Assembly: GCF_000970325.1 (NCBI RefSeq)
Contig: NZ_CP009518.1
Location: forward strand, 2,330,637 to 2,394,636
Length of the DNA stretch: 64,000 bases
Direction of reading: 5' to 3'
Source of the DNA: Methanococcoides methylutens MM1
GTDB lineage: Archaea > Halobacteriota > Methanosarcinia > Methanosarcinales > Methanosarcinaceae
Below the pieces are notes generated by a model. That model was not told the origin of the DNA. It saw only the letters and a program-made list of their open reading frames with translations, and made no database searches. This document shows, one piece after another, positions 44,605 to 53,173 of this stretch; position 1 is the first letter of the stretch, and every line of letters begins with the position of its first letter. The position numbers and the translations under genes are program-made.

Positions 44605-47600
44605 TCATGTCACATTGATGTCCATTCCCTTTGCTTCCGCCTTCACATCCGGGTTGTAGTAGGAGTAAGCACTGCTCTCCTGTACCATCGCCTTGACCGG
44701 GAACATGGCCCTCATCTGCAGTGAGAACTCAATTTCATCCCCAGCCATCATCTCATCGATATAGAGCACGACCTTGCGGCCTGCGATCTCATAGCGGGTG
44801 ATGGTGCCATCCTCCTTGAGCGCTTCAAGGCTCGCAGGGACCGGTGTAAAACCAGTAGGTACCGCGATATCCACAATCATCATACCACTGGACTCGACAA
44901 CTCCCCGGATTCCCGGCATTCCGTTGTACTTCAGGCGCACATCGACGTTCACAATGTCATCCACGGCAACATCGGTGGAGTCGTATTCAACATCCAGCTC
45001 GATCTCCTCATGCTCGATGATCTCCGGAAGGATCACATTGAACTTCCTCACAAGCTGGTAGTTGAGCTCACCGCTTCCCTCGAGGGTCATGTTGACGCTT
45101 TCCACACCATCCGGAACCTCGATGATGTTGACAACATCGTAGTTCTCAGATGTGACCCTGAGGCTCTTAAGCTCCTCGCCGTCTCCGGTCACGGTGATGG
45201 TAGCATCAACATCCCTTCCTGCAGTTGCTGCAGCTGTCATCAGTGCCCTGAATGCCATGACGGTATCCTGGGTGCTTGAGAATCCTCCGTTGGAATTACG
45301 CTGTGCTGCGATCCATTTGAGGGATGAGCTTGCTGCAGGGTCGTTGACCTCTATCAGGGCAAGGGTTGCATAGGCTGTGGTCTCAACGTTCTTGCTTGAC
45401 ACAGGATAGATTCCATAGCCACCGTACTCGTAGGGTTCCGGAACCACGTCATCATAGCCCCAGTACATGCCGTTCTCGTCTTCCTTTGCCATTGCGAGCA
45501 GCTTTTCTCTTGCCTCGTCTGCCCTCTCGCTCTCGAGCTTTTCAAGAGCAAGCGTTCCAATTGCAAGAGTGTATGGGTCATCCTGAGCATCCAGGTTGTC
45601 CTCAAGATATGTGAGGGCACTGTCCATGACCTCATCAGGGGCATAGCCGTACTCATCGAGTGCAAGGGTGACGTATGCTGTCAGGGCATAGGTACCGCTG
45701 AGACCACCCATCATGTCCTGGTGAATAACGAATCCCACGGATTCCCAGGAACCGTCCTCTTTCTGGTGTGAGATGATCCAGTCCGCTGCTTCACTGAGAA
45801 TGTTCTCGTCAATGGTCGTGACATCCCTGGCACCGCTGAACTGTGAGAGCACGAACGCTGTCAGCCACAGGCTGCCTTCAGGATCGCTTTCACCGAATGC
45901 GGAGAAGGCACCGTCAGAATGCCTGAAGGTCAACTCCCTCTGGTAACCGGTGATTATGTATGTCTGTGCCTTGGCCTCGATCTCCGGGTTCTGCTGTCCG
46001 GTAGCCTTGAGATACCTCAGCACTTCCACATCGGTGGAGAACAGCATCATGTTCTGCTCACCGCAGCCGTATGGCATGCCCAGAAGGTCATCCACACCGG
46101 TGATGGTCTGTGCCACAATGCTTGGCGTGAAGCTCACCAGCACCTTTTCGGAATCAGGCACGATGCCCTCAGGCAGTGTGGTATCCAGTTCAACGGAACC
46201 CTCCTTGAGGATGCCATTGTCCACGATCTCCCTTGTGACACCTTCTGCCTCAACGATCACCGTCTTGCGAACAGCATCGGCCTTCTCTGTGGTCTGCCCT
46301 GTCAGCTCGACCTCCTGCACACCTACCTCAGTAGGCCTGATGGTAAAGCTTGCATGGGTCACACTGTTGGCGTCCACACTGACCATTACCACATCTTCGC
46401 CCACCAGGTCGAACCAGTCCGCACCTGAAAGGGTCAGCTGTACTTCCTGAGGTTTGTCAAGATAGTTGTAGACCTGCACCTGCACAGGGAACTCTTCCCC
46501 GCGAATTACGGCGTACGGAAGATCAGGGTCTATAAAGAATTCCTGGAACACCGTCAGGCCTGCTTCGGATATTCCAATACCCTCCGGACTGGAGGACACT
46601 GCATGCAACCTCCAGGTGGTGATGGAATCCGGTGCGTTCAGGTCAAGGGATGCCAGTCCGTCTTCATCCGTCATGATATCAGGCATCCAGATCCATGTCT
46701 CCGGGAAGAACTGGCGCACTCTCTCAGGCTCTGCAAGCGGAGTTCCTGCACCTGAATCAGTTGGCTCCATAGGGGCTGCTGCAGGAGCTTCCATCATAAC
46801 TTCTTCCTCGACCATTTCCATATCATCCATTGCGAACATGCGGTCGACAAAGCCGCCATCCTCCACTTCGGCCTGACCCTTTGGAACATCAAGACTACCG
46901 GATGCCAGGACTATCAGTCCTGCATCATCAATCACATCGCCTGCGGTCTCCTGATACCAGTAATACCTCGGGTGTGCCTCCACCTGAGGTTCCATGAACC
47001 TGATCTCAAGCTCATCGAAGACCTGCTTCAGGTTGAGTCTGCCCTCGCTCAGTGCATAGACTGATTCATCGACTATGGAAAGACCGATCATTGACTGAGT
47101 GCCTGCATCCAGCTCCACTGAGACATTATCCCCGGGAGCCACGGTTTCCTTATCGAATCCAGAAGACAGGTCCACCTGAGTGCTGAACTGCACATCGAAT
47201 GGCAGACTGTCAGCAGATACCTCATTGTTCGGATTGATCATGTAGGCGACCACCTTTGCAGTGGGGCTCATCTGAGGTGTGACAGGAATGCTGATCTGTG
47301 CCTCATCGCTGGTAGCGGAATAAACGGTCCTGCCGTTTGCGAACACATCATAGAACACCGTTCCCTTGTTGGTGGAATATACCTTGAAGACAATGTTCTC
47401 CCCGACCTCAGGTGTTCCCTCGCTTACCTGGCTCAGATGCAGGAAACTCGCAGTCGGGGAGTAAACAGAGTTCAGGTGATCGGAAACGTCGACACCATCA
47501 GAGACAGCAGAGATATCCATCTCAAGGGCATCCTCTGGTACTTCCAGTGTCACAAGAGCGACACCGTTCTCAGTACTGACGATCTGCTTCTGCTCGTCCC

Positions 47601-48816
47601 AGTCATAGTTATCGTCAAGGAAGCTCACAACAAGACTTACGTCCTTCTCCAGCGGTTCCCCTCCGGGATCCTTTGTGACTATTAGTACCTGAAGCGGCAT
47701 TCCCGGCTTGATGGAATCGGACTCAGGGATCATCTGGAGAACCAGCGGTGACTGTGCGATTGTCAGCAGTTCGGTGGTCTCCTCACTGTGCCCTCCGGTA
47801 TCGGTTACGGTAACATTGAGCATGACACTGCCCTGTCCGGCAGCTCCGTAGGTACCTGCAACGTACTCCGTGGGTGGAAGCTCGAACTCAACCGAGCCTT
47901 CCTCGAGTGAGCCGCTGAAGGTAGCATACTCCTCCCAGACACCCACATACTTCATTGCCTCGATCTCGACGTCACCTTCAACGTCCTTTCCAAAGAAGTA
48001 CTGTGCAGACACCGTTCCTGTGATAGGATCATCAACAAGGAACCAGCTCTTCTCGGTGGAAGCTTCCACATCGAACTTCGGAAGCACGTATTTCTCCACC
48101 CTGATGTCCACCTGTGACATGGATGAGCCTGAAGTTGCCTTTACCTTCCAGGTACCAAGGTTAAGCTCGGATGCCAGCGGCAGGTCAAAGTAGGCAACAC
48201 CGTACTCGTTGGTGGTGAGATCGTCCTTGAACACCTTCACGCCCTTGGCATCCGATATCTCCACGGTGGTGTTCTGGACAACAGGAACAAGGTTGTTGTT
48301 CAAAGAAAGGAGTCTCACATGGATGGTCTGCCCGGGCTTGTAGATCGGCTTGTCGGTCTCTATGAAGATAGGGTTGTTCTGAACCACCTGTATGGTCGTC
48401 TCAAAACCGGATTCAGCACCCACCGGAGTTGCAGTAAGTGTGTAACTGCCCTCCTCCACCTCCGGGACATCGAACTTGGCAACCGAGTTACCGGAATCTG
48501 ATGTAGCGGCCTTTACCAGTGGGACCACCTCACCTGAAGCACTTGTAAGCGTGTATTCAACACAGCGGCTTACGGGAGCATCGCCAAGGAAGGACGACAT
48601 GGTGACAGAACTCTCCCCGCCTGAGAAGAATGCCTTCGGGACAAGTATCAGGTACTCATCCTCTGAGGAATAGGTACCTCCTTCTTCACAGGACAAAGCC
48701 TCGTTGGCTGGTGGATAATCCACATCCTCATCCTGGCCTATACAGCCTGCCATCACGATACATGACAGCAGGAACAATACGATGAATGATTTTTGCAAAA
48801 TTGCTACGAATTTCAT
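44605..48816 (-). CDS. Alpha-2-macroglobulin-like thioester lipoprotein
   Basis: 1403-residue surface protein. The lipoprotein signal ends MAGC (Cys24). Successive macroglobulin beta domains follow, with NPIFIETDKPIYKPGQTIHVRLLSLN typical of an MG2 domain, and DESVYALSEGRLNLKQVF near MG6. An acidic, Met/Pro/Ala-rich stretch about residues 655-705 is in the bait-region position. PYGCGEQN at 915-922 is a complete internal thioester motif (Cys918, Gln921). The thioester helical domain carries repeated GGYGIYPVSS and GGFSSTQDT segments and a receptor-binding-like domain ends the protein. Family members trap proteases; targets here are unknown. It could work in predator or phage defence at the surface. 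Confidence 0.92.
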   Translation of the reverse strand: MKFVAILQKSFIVLFLLSCIVMAGCIGQDEDVDYPPANEALSCEEGGTYSSEDEYLILVPKAFFSGGESSVTMSSFLGDAPVSRCVEYTLTSASGEVVPLVKAATSDSGNSVAKFDVPEVEEGSYTLTATPVGAESGFETTIQVVQNNPIFIETDKPIYKPGQTIHVRLLSLNNNLVPVVQNTTVEISDAKGVKVFKDDLTTNEYGVAYFDLPLASELNLGTWKVKATSGSSMSQVDIRVEKYVLPKFDVEASTEKSWFLVDDPITGTVSAQYFFGKDVEGDVEIEAMKYVGVWEEYATFSGSLEEGSVEFELPPTEYVAGTYGAAGQGSVMLNVTVTDTGGHSEETTELLTIAQSPLVLQMIPESDSIKPGMPLQVLIVTKDPGGEPLEKDVSLVVSFLDDNYDWDEQKQIVSTENGVALVTLEVPEDALEMDISAVSDGVDVSDHLNSVYSPTASFLHLSQVSEGTPEVGENIVFKVYSTNKGTVFYDVFANGRTVYSATSDEAQISIPVTPQMSPTAKVVAYMINPNNEVSADSLPFDVQFSTQVDLSSGFDKETVAPGDNVSVELDAGTQSMIGLSIVDESVYALSEGRLNLKQVFDELEIRFMEPQVEAHPRYYWYQETAGDVIDDAGLIVLASGSLDVPKGQAEVEDGGFVDRMFAMDDMEMVEEEVMMEAPAAAPMEPTDSGAGTPLAEPERVRQFFPETWIWMPDIMTDEDGLASLDLNAPDSITTWRLHAVSSSPEGIGISEAGLTVFQEFFIDPDLPYAVIRGEEFPVQVQVYNYLDKPQEVQLTLSGADWFDLVGEDVVMVSVDANSVTHASFTIRPTEVGVQEVELTGQTTEKADAVRKTVIVEAEGVTREIVDNGILKEGSVELDTTLPEGIVPDSEKVLVSFTPSIVAQTITGVDDLLGMPYGCGEQNMMLFSTDVEVLRYLKATGQQNPEIEAKAQTYIITGYQRELTFRHSDGAFSAFGESDPEGSLWLTAFVLSQFSGARDVTTIDENILSEAADWIISHQKEDGSWESVGFVIHQDMMGGLSGTYALTAYVTLALDEYGYAPDEVMDSALTYLEDNLDAQDDPYTLAIGTLALEKLESERADEAREKLLAMAKEDENGMYWGYDDVVPEPYEYGGYGIYPVSSKNVETTAYATLALIEVNDPAASSSLKWIAAQRNSNGGFSSTQDTVMAFRALMTAAATAGRDVDATITVTGDGEELKSLRVTSENYDVVNIIEVPDGVESVNMTLEGSGELNYQLVRKFNVILPEIIEHEEIELDVEYDSTDVAVDDIVNVDVRLKYNGMPGIRGVVESSGMMIVDIAVPTGFTPVPASLEALKEDGTITRYEIAGRKVVLYIDEMMAGDEIEFSLQMRAMFPVKAMVQESSAYSYYNPDVKAEAKGMDINVT

Positions 48817-48872
48817 ATTAGCACTCCCGTAAATTCGATTATTATATCTAATGAGAAAATTAGAGCCTATAC

Positions 48873-48911
48873 GGTATATACTTAGCTTAAACTTCGAAAC
48901 TGTTCGAAGTT
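48873..48911 (-). promoter_or_regulatory. Macroglobulin promoter with upstream palindrome
   Basis: AAGTATATACC on the minus strand (48872-48883) is a TATA box that would start transcription near 48850, 34 bases before the ATG. Immediately upstream lies an inverted repeat with perfect 9-bp arms AACTTCGAA and TTCGAAGTT and a 4-base spacer (48890-48911). Its position suits an activator or repressor binding upstream of the TATA box. Confidence 0.58.
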
Positions 48912-48980
48912 ATAGGAGGGATGTATAAGAGAGGATAGTAATCAAGCGCATGCCCGGTATTACTTTAAGAATATCTATGC

Positions 48981-49184
48981 ATGAAGGGTTTTAGGTTCAG
49001 AGACGTGGAGAAACTCGTACAACAGATAGCTCTTACCGACGGTGCCAACTGGATCAATGCTTTCCTAGCAGAGCTCGAGCAGCTTCCGGAAGTTGGTCAC
49101 GATGATAAAGCAGACGCATTAAGTGATGCTGTATCGGTGTTGATGAGGAAGAAGAAGTTCTCGTCTTATGCAGTGGTGCAGTGA
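48981..49184 (+). pseudogene. Remnant of phage terminase large subunit (C-terminus)
   Basis: A 67-codon frame whose translation contains NAFLAELEQLPEVGHDDKADALSDAV. This is the end of the RNase H-like nuclease domain of terminase large subunits, where the H-D-D-x-x-D-A pattern supplies active-site acids. The ATPase half and most of the nuclease are missing, an in-frame stop lies five codons upstream and there is no ribosome binding site, so it is a decayed fragment of a virus or provirus. It begins an AT-rich island running to about 50.1 kb. Confidence 0.72.
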
Positions 49185-49228
49185 ATAGAAGATGATTTTA
49201 TAATACATAAAGTATTTTAGGATGCAGT

Positions 49229-49888
49229 ATGCGTTTATCTCGTTTAAAGTTGTCTTTGATAGTGGCATCCATTTTGTTGGGGTTGTGTTTTGTGGAACTC
49301 TATGTAGATGATGACGCTACATTTGCAAATACAATTGAGAGTTTAACTGTTGAAATGATAGGAGCAGTACTTGCGTTTTTGTTATTTACAGTATTGTTTG
49401 AAATTCATGACATAAAGAAGATGGAAGGCATTAAAAGAATCGCATTCCGTGAATTAGGAAAAGATATTCGCCTTTCGTTTCTCTATATCAGAATGCTTTG
49501 TGATATTCAACAGGATGCTGCTGTAAAACAAAATGTTAGGCTGCTCTATTTATCTAAAGCAAAGAATATTACATTTTCCGATTTTGGTAATTTGTATTTG
49601 CTAGGGAAATTAAGAAAAAAAGATCTCAACACAGAAAAATGTTATAATTTCCTAGAATCATATACAAAGTATCAAATGGTTATTGAACCAAACATACTAG
49701 AAATATTATGGGATATTGAACGAAATTTAAATCATCTATTTCAGATAAATTACCTCATGATTACTGATTCTGACTCGGAAAACGTAATTCTTGAAAGAAA
49801 AAAAGTGTGCATTGCTTCTATTATTAGCAATCTCTATAAATTACAGGCAGAATATAAAATTCCTATTTTCCCTAAAGACGATTGGTAA
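49229..49888 (+). CDS. AT-rich unknown protein with two N-terminal membrane segments
   Basis: 219-residue protein. Two hydrophobic segments (LSLIVASILLGLCFVELYV and MIGAVLAFLLFTVLFEI) precede a charged, helical, cytoplasmic-looking region (KDIRLSFLYIRMLCDIQQDA..., LEILWDIERNLNHLFQINYL). AGGA is six bases before the ATG. Codon use is markedly more A/T-rich than that of neighbours, so the gene is probably horizontally acquired. The family is not recognised. Its place beside a terminase remnant suggests a viral or island gene. Confidence 0.7.
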   Translation: MRLSRLKLSLIVASILLGLCFVELYVDDDATFANTIESLTVEMIGAVLAFLLFTVLFEIHDIKKMEGIKRIAFRELGKDIRLSFLYIRMLCDIQQDAAVKQNVRLLYLSKAKNITFSDFGNLYLLGKLRKKDLNTEKCYNFLESYTKYQMVIEPNILEILWDIERNLNHLFQINYLMITDSDSENVILERKKVCIASIISNLYKLQAEYKIPIFPKDDW

Positions 49889-50146
49889 TTTTCTCCCAAA
49901 GCCTCCAAAAAACGAATACCTGAAATAATTACATATTTTCAGGCTAATTTCATTTTTTATCAAGTTGATTGGTTTTTAGGGTTTAAACATTTGCAAAGAT
50001 ATGTCTATTGTTGACGGTGTTAACATTGGAGAATAGATAGCTCTCACAAAAGATACTCAGCCCCAAATTCATCCATACCGCTGGAGGCCTTCTTATCAAG
50101 AATGTCAAACATTTTTCATGGTCTGGCCATGGTTCAAAAAGAAAGG
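49889..50146. other. AT-rich gap with fragment resembling the terminase-remnant region
   Basis: No convincing gene. A stretch near 50008-50045 (GACGGTGTTAACATTGGA, GATAGCTCTCAC) weakly resembles 49020-49050 (GACGGTGCCAACTGGAT, GATAGCTCTTAC), though in a different order, and may be another decayed piece. A 22-codon minus-strand frame beginning MFDILDKKASSGMDEF (about 50040-50108) is seen but is not supported as a gene. Confidence 0.3.
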
Positions 50147-50704
50147 TCAGTCCATAAGATGCAAACCTGCCTGCTTTGCTTCTTCCAAAAGCTCAGTGTC
50201 CTTCACGACGTCGCGTGGAAGATCAAATCCTGCAACTACCAGCCCATCCTTGATCTCCATTCCGAGGAAGGTCTTCAGGACTTCTGCAAACTCATCGGAT
50301 ACGTTCTCATAGGATGCCTTTTCAGGATCACCCTGGGACCTTACCATCATAGCCTTCTTCCCAACAGGTATCCTTGGTTTCAGATCAGCGTCCACAAGTG
50401 CATAACAGCGGTCAAGGAAAAGCCTCATCTGACCTGAGAACTGGAAGAAATAGATGGGTGAACCGAATACGAAACCGTCTGCTTCCTCTATCTTCGTGTA
50501 GACCCCTGTCATTTCATCCTTGATCTTGCATTCCGGCATCACATTACAGAAACCGCATCCCTGACATCCCTTGAAGTTCAGGTCATTGATATAGATCGTT
50601 TCCGTCTCAGCGCCACTCTCTGCAGCACCTTCAAGCACTTTCTGCACTACCATGTCCGTGGTCCCATTCTTACGGGGGCTTCCTACAATACCTAATACTT
50701 TCAT
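50147..50704 (-). CDS. Iron-sulfur flavoprotein (Isf-type NADPH-dependent FMN reductase)
   Basis: 185-residue flavodoxin-fold protein. VLGIVGSPRKNGTTD binds FMN phosphate and FGSPIYFFQFSGQMRLFLDRC is typical. Between them is the compact cysteine motif CQGCGFCNVMPEC (C-x2-C-x2-C-x5-C), the [4Fe-4S] site of methanogen iron-sulfur flavoproteins. In Methanosarcina relatives these proteins move electrons from ferredoxin and help with O2 or peroxide reduction. It lies at the edge of the AT-rich island but has normal composition. Confidence 0.92.
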   Translation of the reverse strand: MKVLGIVGSPRKNGTTDMVVQKVLEGAAESGAETETIYINDLNFKGCQGCGFCNVMPECKIKDEMTGVYTKIEEADGFVFGSPIYFFQFSGQMRLFLDRCYALVDADLKPRIPVGKKAMMVRSQGDPEKASYENVSDEFAEVLKTFLGMEIKDGLVVAGFDLPRDVVKDTELLEEAKQAGLHLMD

Positions 50705-50807
50705 GATTCCACATCCTCAGATAACAATACATATGTAGATTTTTTATGCATAAAGTTATCTAAGGATGTTCAGAATCTATTTCACAGGAAGCAAAAGTGA
50801 GAACAAA

Positions 50808-50999
50808 ATGGCAGATGAAAACCACAGGGACCAACAGCAGAAAGAGAATCATGAGCAAGAACTGCCTGACGATGAAGATCTCGATGAGCTTATGGTAAGA
50901 ACAGCGAGATCACAGATCAGATCGGACTACAGGCGCAGCCTCGGATGTGAGAACTCCCGAAGGTGCATGGACCTGCATAAAAGCAAAAAAGATGAATGA
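50808..50999 (+). CDS. Small hydrophilic protein of unknown function
   Basis: 63 residues beginning MADENHRDQQQKENHEQELP. It is highly charged with no membrane segment and ends RRSLGCENSRRCMDLHKSKKDE, with two cysteines that might bind a metal. An upstream in-frame ATG at 50766 is possible, but AAGTGAG before ATG 50808 favours the shorter form. Family not recognised; probably intrinsically disordered. Confidence 0.5.
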   Translation: MADENHRDQQQKENHEQELPDDEDLDELMVRTARSQIRSDYRRSLGCENSRRCMDLHKSKKDE

Positions 51000-51034
51000 G
51001 CCTGCTCATTCGATCTTCTGACAAAAACCGGTTT

Positions 51035-51826
51035 TCAGACAACCAGTCTTTTCTTCATCATATTCACCGATACCACGAAACCTATTGCACAGACAACCAC
51101 TATCCACAGGAGATTTCCCAGCAGGAACAATCCCGGTGCTCCGAAGGTCAGTGCCCTTATTATGATCACAACGTGGGTCAGCGGCAATATTGCCAGTGCA
51201 ACATACTGGATGATCTCAGGCAGCACATCAAGAGGGAAAAACGTTCCGCTGAACAGGAACATCGGCGTAATGAAAAGCAGTATCGGATAATTGATGGACA
51301 TTATGTTCGGCGTGACCGCTGCAATGGTCATCCCAAGGCATGCGAAGAGCAATCCTGCAAGGAAAGCGAACGGTATAACCAGCAGTGAATGTGGAAAACT
51401 GATGAGCCCGAACAATGCGATCACAGGAAGCATCAATGTTGCACTTATCGTGCTGCGGGTAGCACCCCAAAGCAGCTCCCCGATAATGACGTCCTCGATG
51501 CTCAAGGGTGTTGCAATGATGGAATCGAAGGTCTTCTGATAGTACATCCTAACATAAGATCCGTAACTGCACTCGAAGAAAGCACCATACATTACAGAAA
51601 CAGAGATCAGCGCCGGAGCTATGAACTGCGCATAGGGCACACCGTCTATCTCCTCAATGAACAGCCCAAGCCCGAAACCCATTGCAAACAGGTAAAGCAG
51701 AGGCTCAATGAACGGCGGCAAAAAATTGAGCTTGACGTTCTTCATGAAAACGTCCTTGTTCCGCCTCCAGACCTTGATCGCCCCCGGCGTCAACTCCGGG
51801 ATCCTGAAATACATGCCTATACCCAT
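51035..51826 (-). CDS. ABC-2 type transporter permease
   Basis: 263-residue membrane protein with six segments in the ABC-2 arrangement, including FLPPFIEPLLYLFAMGFGLGLFI, SYGSYVRMYYQKTFDSIIATPLS (the coupling helix region) and PMFLFSGTFFPLDVLP (the ABC-2 signature). It pairs with the ATPase just upstream as an exporter of unknown substrate, possibly a drug, lipid or polysaccharide. An in-frame GTG at 51835 overlaps the ATPase stop (GTGA) and is an alternative start; GGGAGTGA is spaced for ATG 51826. Confidence 0.92.
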   Translation of the reverse strand: MGIGMYFRIPELTPGAIKVWRRNKDVFMKNVKLNFLPPFIEPLLYLFAMGFGLGLFIEEIDGVPYAQFIAPALISVSVMYGAFFECSYGSYVRMYYQKTFDSIIATPLSIEDVIIGELLWGATRSTISATLMLPVIALFGLISFPHSLLVIPFAFLAGLLFACLGMTIAAVTPNIMSINYPILLFITPMFLFSGTFFPLDVLPEIIQYVALAILPLTHVVIIIRALTFGAPGLFLLGNLLWIVVVCAIGFVVSVNMMKKRLVV

Positions 51827-51831
51827 CGATC

Positions 51832-52740
51832 TCACTCCCTCAGTTTCCTGCCCGTAAGCTTCAGGAACACATCCTCAAGCGTCGAAGCCCTTGCAGTCAC
51901 ACTGGTAAGCTCACATTCCGACAACAGATGATCCGTCACTTCCTGTGGATTGTCCGTATATATCTGAACCTCATCCCCCAGGACCTCATAATCTGCTTTA
52001 TGTGTTTCAAGACATGAGATCACGCCAGGATCAGACTCGGTTTCCACTATGGAAGGCCCTATGATCTCATCGATCATCTCCTGCGGGCTGCCTTCCACCA
52101 GTATCTTCCCATAGTCCATGATCACAAGCCGGTCACACAACTGAGAAGCCTCCTCAAGGTAATGCGTGGTAAGCACAATGGTCACACCTTCCTTCTTGAG
52201 CCCCTTGAGCCTGTCCCACATCAAATGTCTGGATTGCGGATCCAGCCCCACCGTAGGCTCATCCAGAATCAACAACCTGGGTTTATTGATCAGCGCCCGA
52301 GCCAGTACCAGCCGCCTCTTCATACCCCCGGAAAGCGACTCTGTCATCGTATCACGCTTCTCTTCCAGTTGCACGAACTCCAGAAGTTCATCCACCCTTC
52401 TTCTGGCCTCACTTTCAGGAATGTCAAAATATCGTGAAAAAACAAGCAGATTCTCATAAACCGTAAAATCAGGGTCCAGATTGTTCTCCTGAGGAACAAC
52501 ACCCATATTGAACTTTATCTCACGCTGCTTCCTGTTCACATCCATCCCGAAGACCTCCAGCTTCCCCGAGGTCATGGGAGAAATGCACTGTATCATCCGC
52601 ATGGTAGTGGTCTTACCGGCACCATTGGGTCCCAGGAAACCAAAGACCTCCCCCTCTTCCACAGAAAAGGCCACAGAATCCACGGCCAGAAAGTCCCCGT
52701 ATACCTTTTTCAAATCCTCAGCTACGATAACAGCAGTAAT
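51832..52740 (-). CDS. ABC transporter ATP-binding protein, apparent ATT/ATC start
   Basis: About 302 residues. Walker A FLGPNGAGKTT, signature LSGGMKRRLVLARAL, Walker B LLILDEPTVGLDP and H-loop TTHYLEEA mark a CcmA/DrrA-type exporter ATPase, with a C-terminal regulatory region. The first ATG/GTG/TTG in frame is a TTG at 52713, which would delete the first beta strand (TAVIVAEDLKKVYG). Upstream in frame there is a stop (52747-52749) and only TAT, ATC, ATT. GGTGAT at 52744-52749 lies five bases from ATT 52740, so translation probably begins at ATT or ATC. Confidence 0.88.
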   Translation of the reverse strand: MTAVIVAEDLKKVYGDFLAVDSVAFSVEEGEVFGFLGPNGAGKTTTMRMIQCISPMTSGKLEVFGMDVNRKQREIKFNMGVVPQENNLDPDFTVYENLLVFSRYFDIPESEARRRVDELLEFVQLEEKRDTMTESLSGGMKRRLVLARALINKPRLLILDEPTVGLDPQSRHLMWDRLKGLKKEGVTIVLTTHYLEEASQLCDRLVIMDYGKILVEGSPQEMIDEIIGPSIVETESDPGVISCLETHKADYEVLGDEVQIYTDNPQEVTDHLLSECELTSVTARASTLEDVFLKLTGRKLRE

Positions 52741-52963
52741 GATATATCACCAGTTTTTTGTCTATAACAAATAATTGCTATGAGACTTGATATAGATTTC
52801 TAATTTTTCTTAATATGTCAATAAAAAGCGAATAATTTTCGGACAAAAATGATAGGAAAAGTCAAATCAATCTAAATATGGACCCGCCAAAAAACATCAG
52901 TACAGAAGCTCAATGTAAAACAAAAATAGATTTTATAATTGCTAATATTGGACCCGCAAAACA

Positions 52964-53015
52964 GTCCGCTTGAGCAACGCGAAACGGACCTCGCGCTCCC
53001 GAAGCGAGTTTCGGG
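52964..53015 (-). ncRNA. GC-rich hairpins directly 3' of tRNA-Pro
   Basis: In otherwise A/T-rich intergenic DNA, a 50-base GC-rich stretch forms two stems: CCCGAA/TTCGGG (52998-53015) and GTCCG/CGGAC (52964-52968 with 52985-52989). It could be part of the tRNA primary transcript (a 3' trailer), a small RNA, or a terminator; no T-tract follows directly. Two similar octamers, GGACCCGC, at about 52879 and 52950 flank it on the left. Confidence 0.4.
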
Positions 53016-53093
53016 TGGTGGGGCCGCTGAGATTTGAACTCAAGTCGCAAGACCCCCAGCCTTGCAGGATGGACCAGGCTACCCTACGGCCCC
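53016..53093 (-). tRNA. tRNA-Pro(GGG), apparently with encoded CCA
   Basis: Acceptor GGGGCCG pairs with CGGCCCC, then A73 and CCA are encoded in the DNA (53016-53018). The anticodon stem CAAGG/TCTTG encloses CTGGGGG, giving anticodon GGG for proline. The T arm CTTGAG-TTCAAAT-CTCAG is intact. No intron. Mature size without CCA is 75 nt. Confidence 0.92.
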
Positions 53094-53173
53094 ACGGGGT
53101 CGAACTATAATAAGACTTTTCAGTATATCATTCTTTCTGAAAAAAAGGTAAAAAAGAGGGTGAAAGTAAAGCT

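Noticed and set aside
44428..44724. 98-codon + strand frame before the macroglobulin terminator
   Set aside because: Lys/Arg-rich low complexity that overlaps the 3' end of a strongly supported gene on the other strand.
50040..50108. 22-codon minus-strand frame MFDILDKKASSGMDEF
   Set aside because: Too short, no good ribosome binding site; may be a fragment of a decayed gene.
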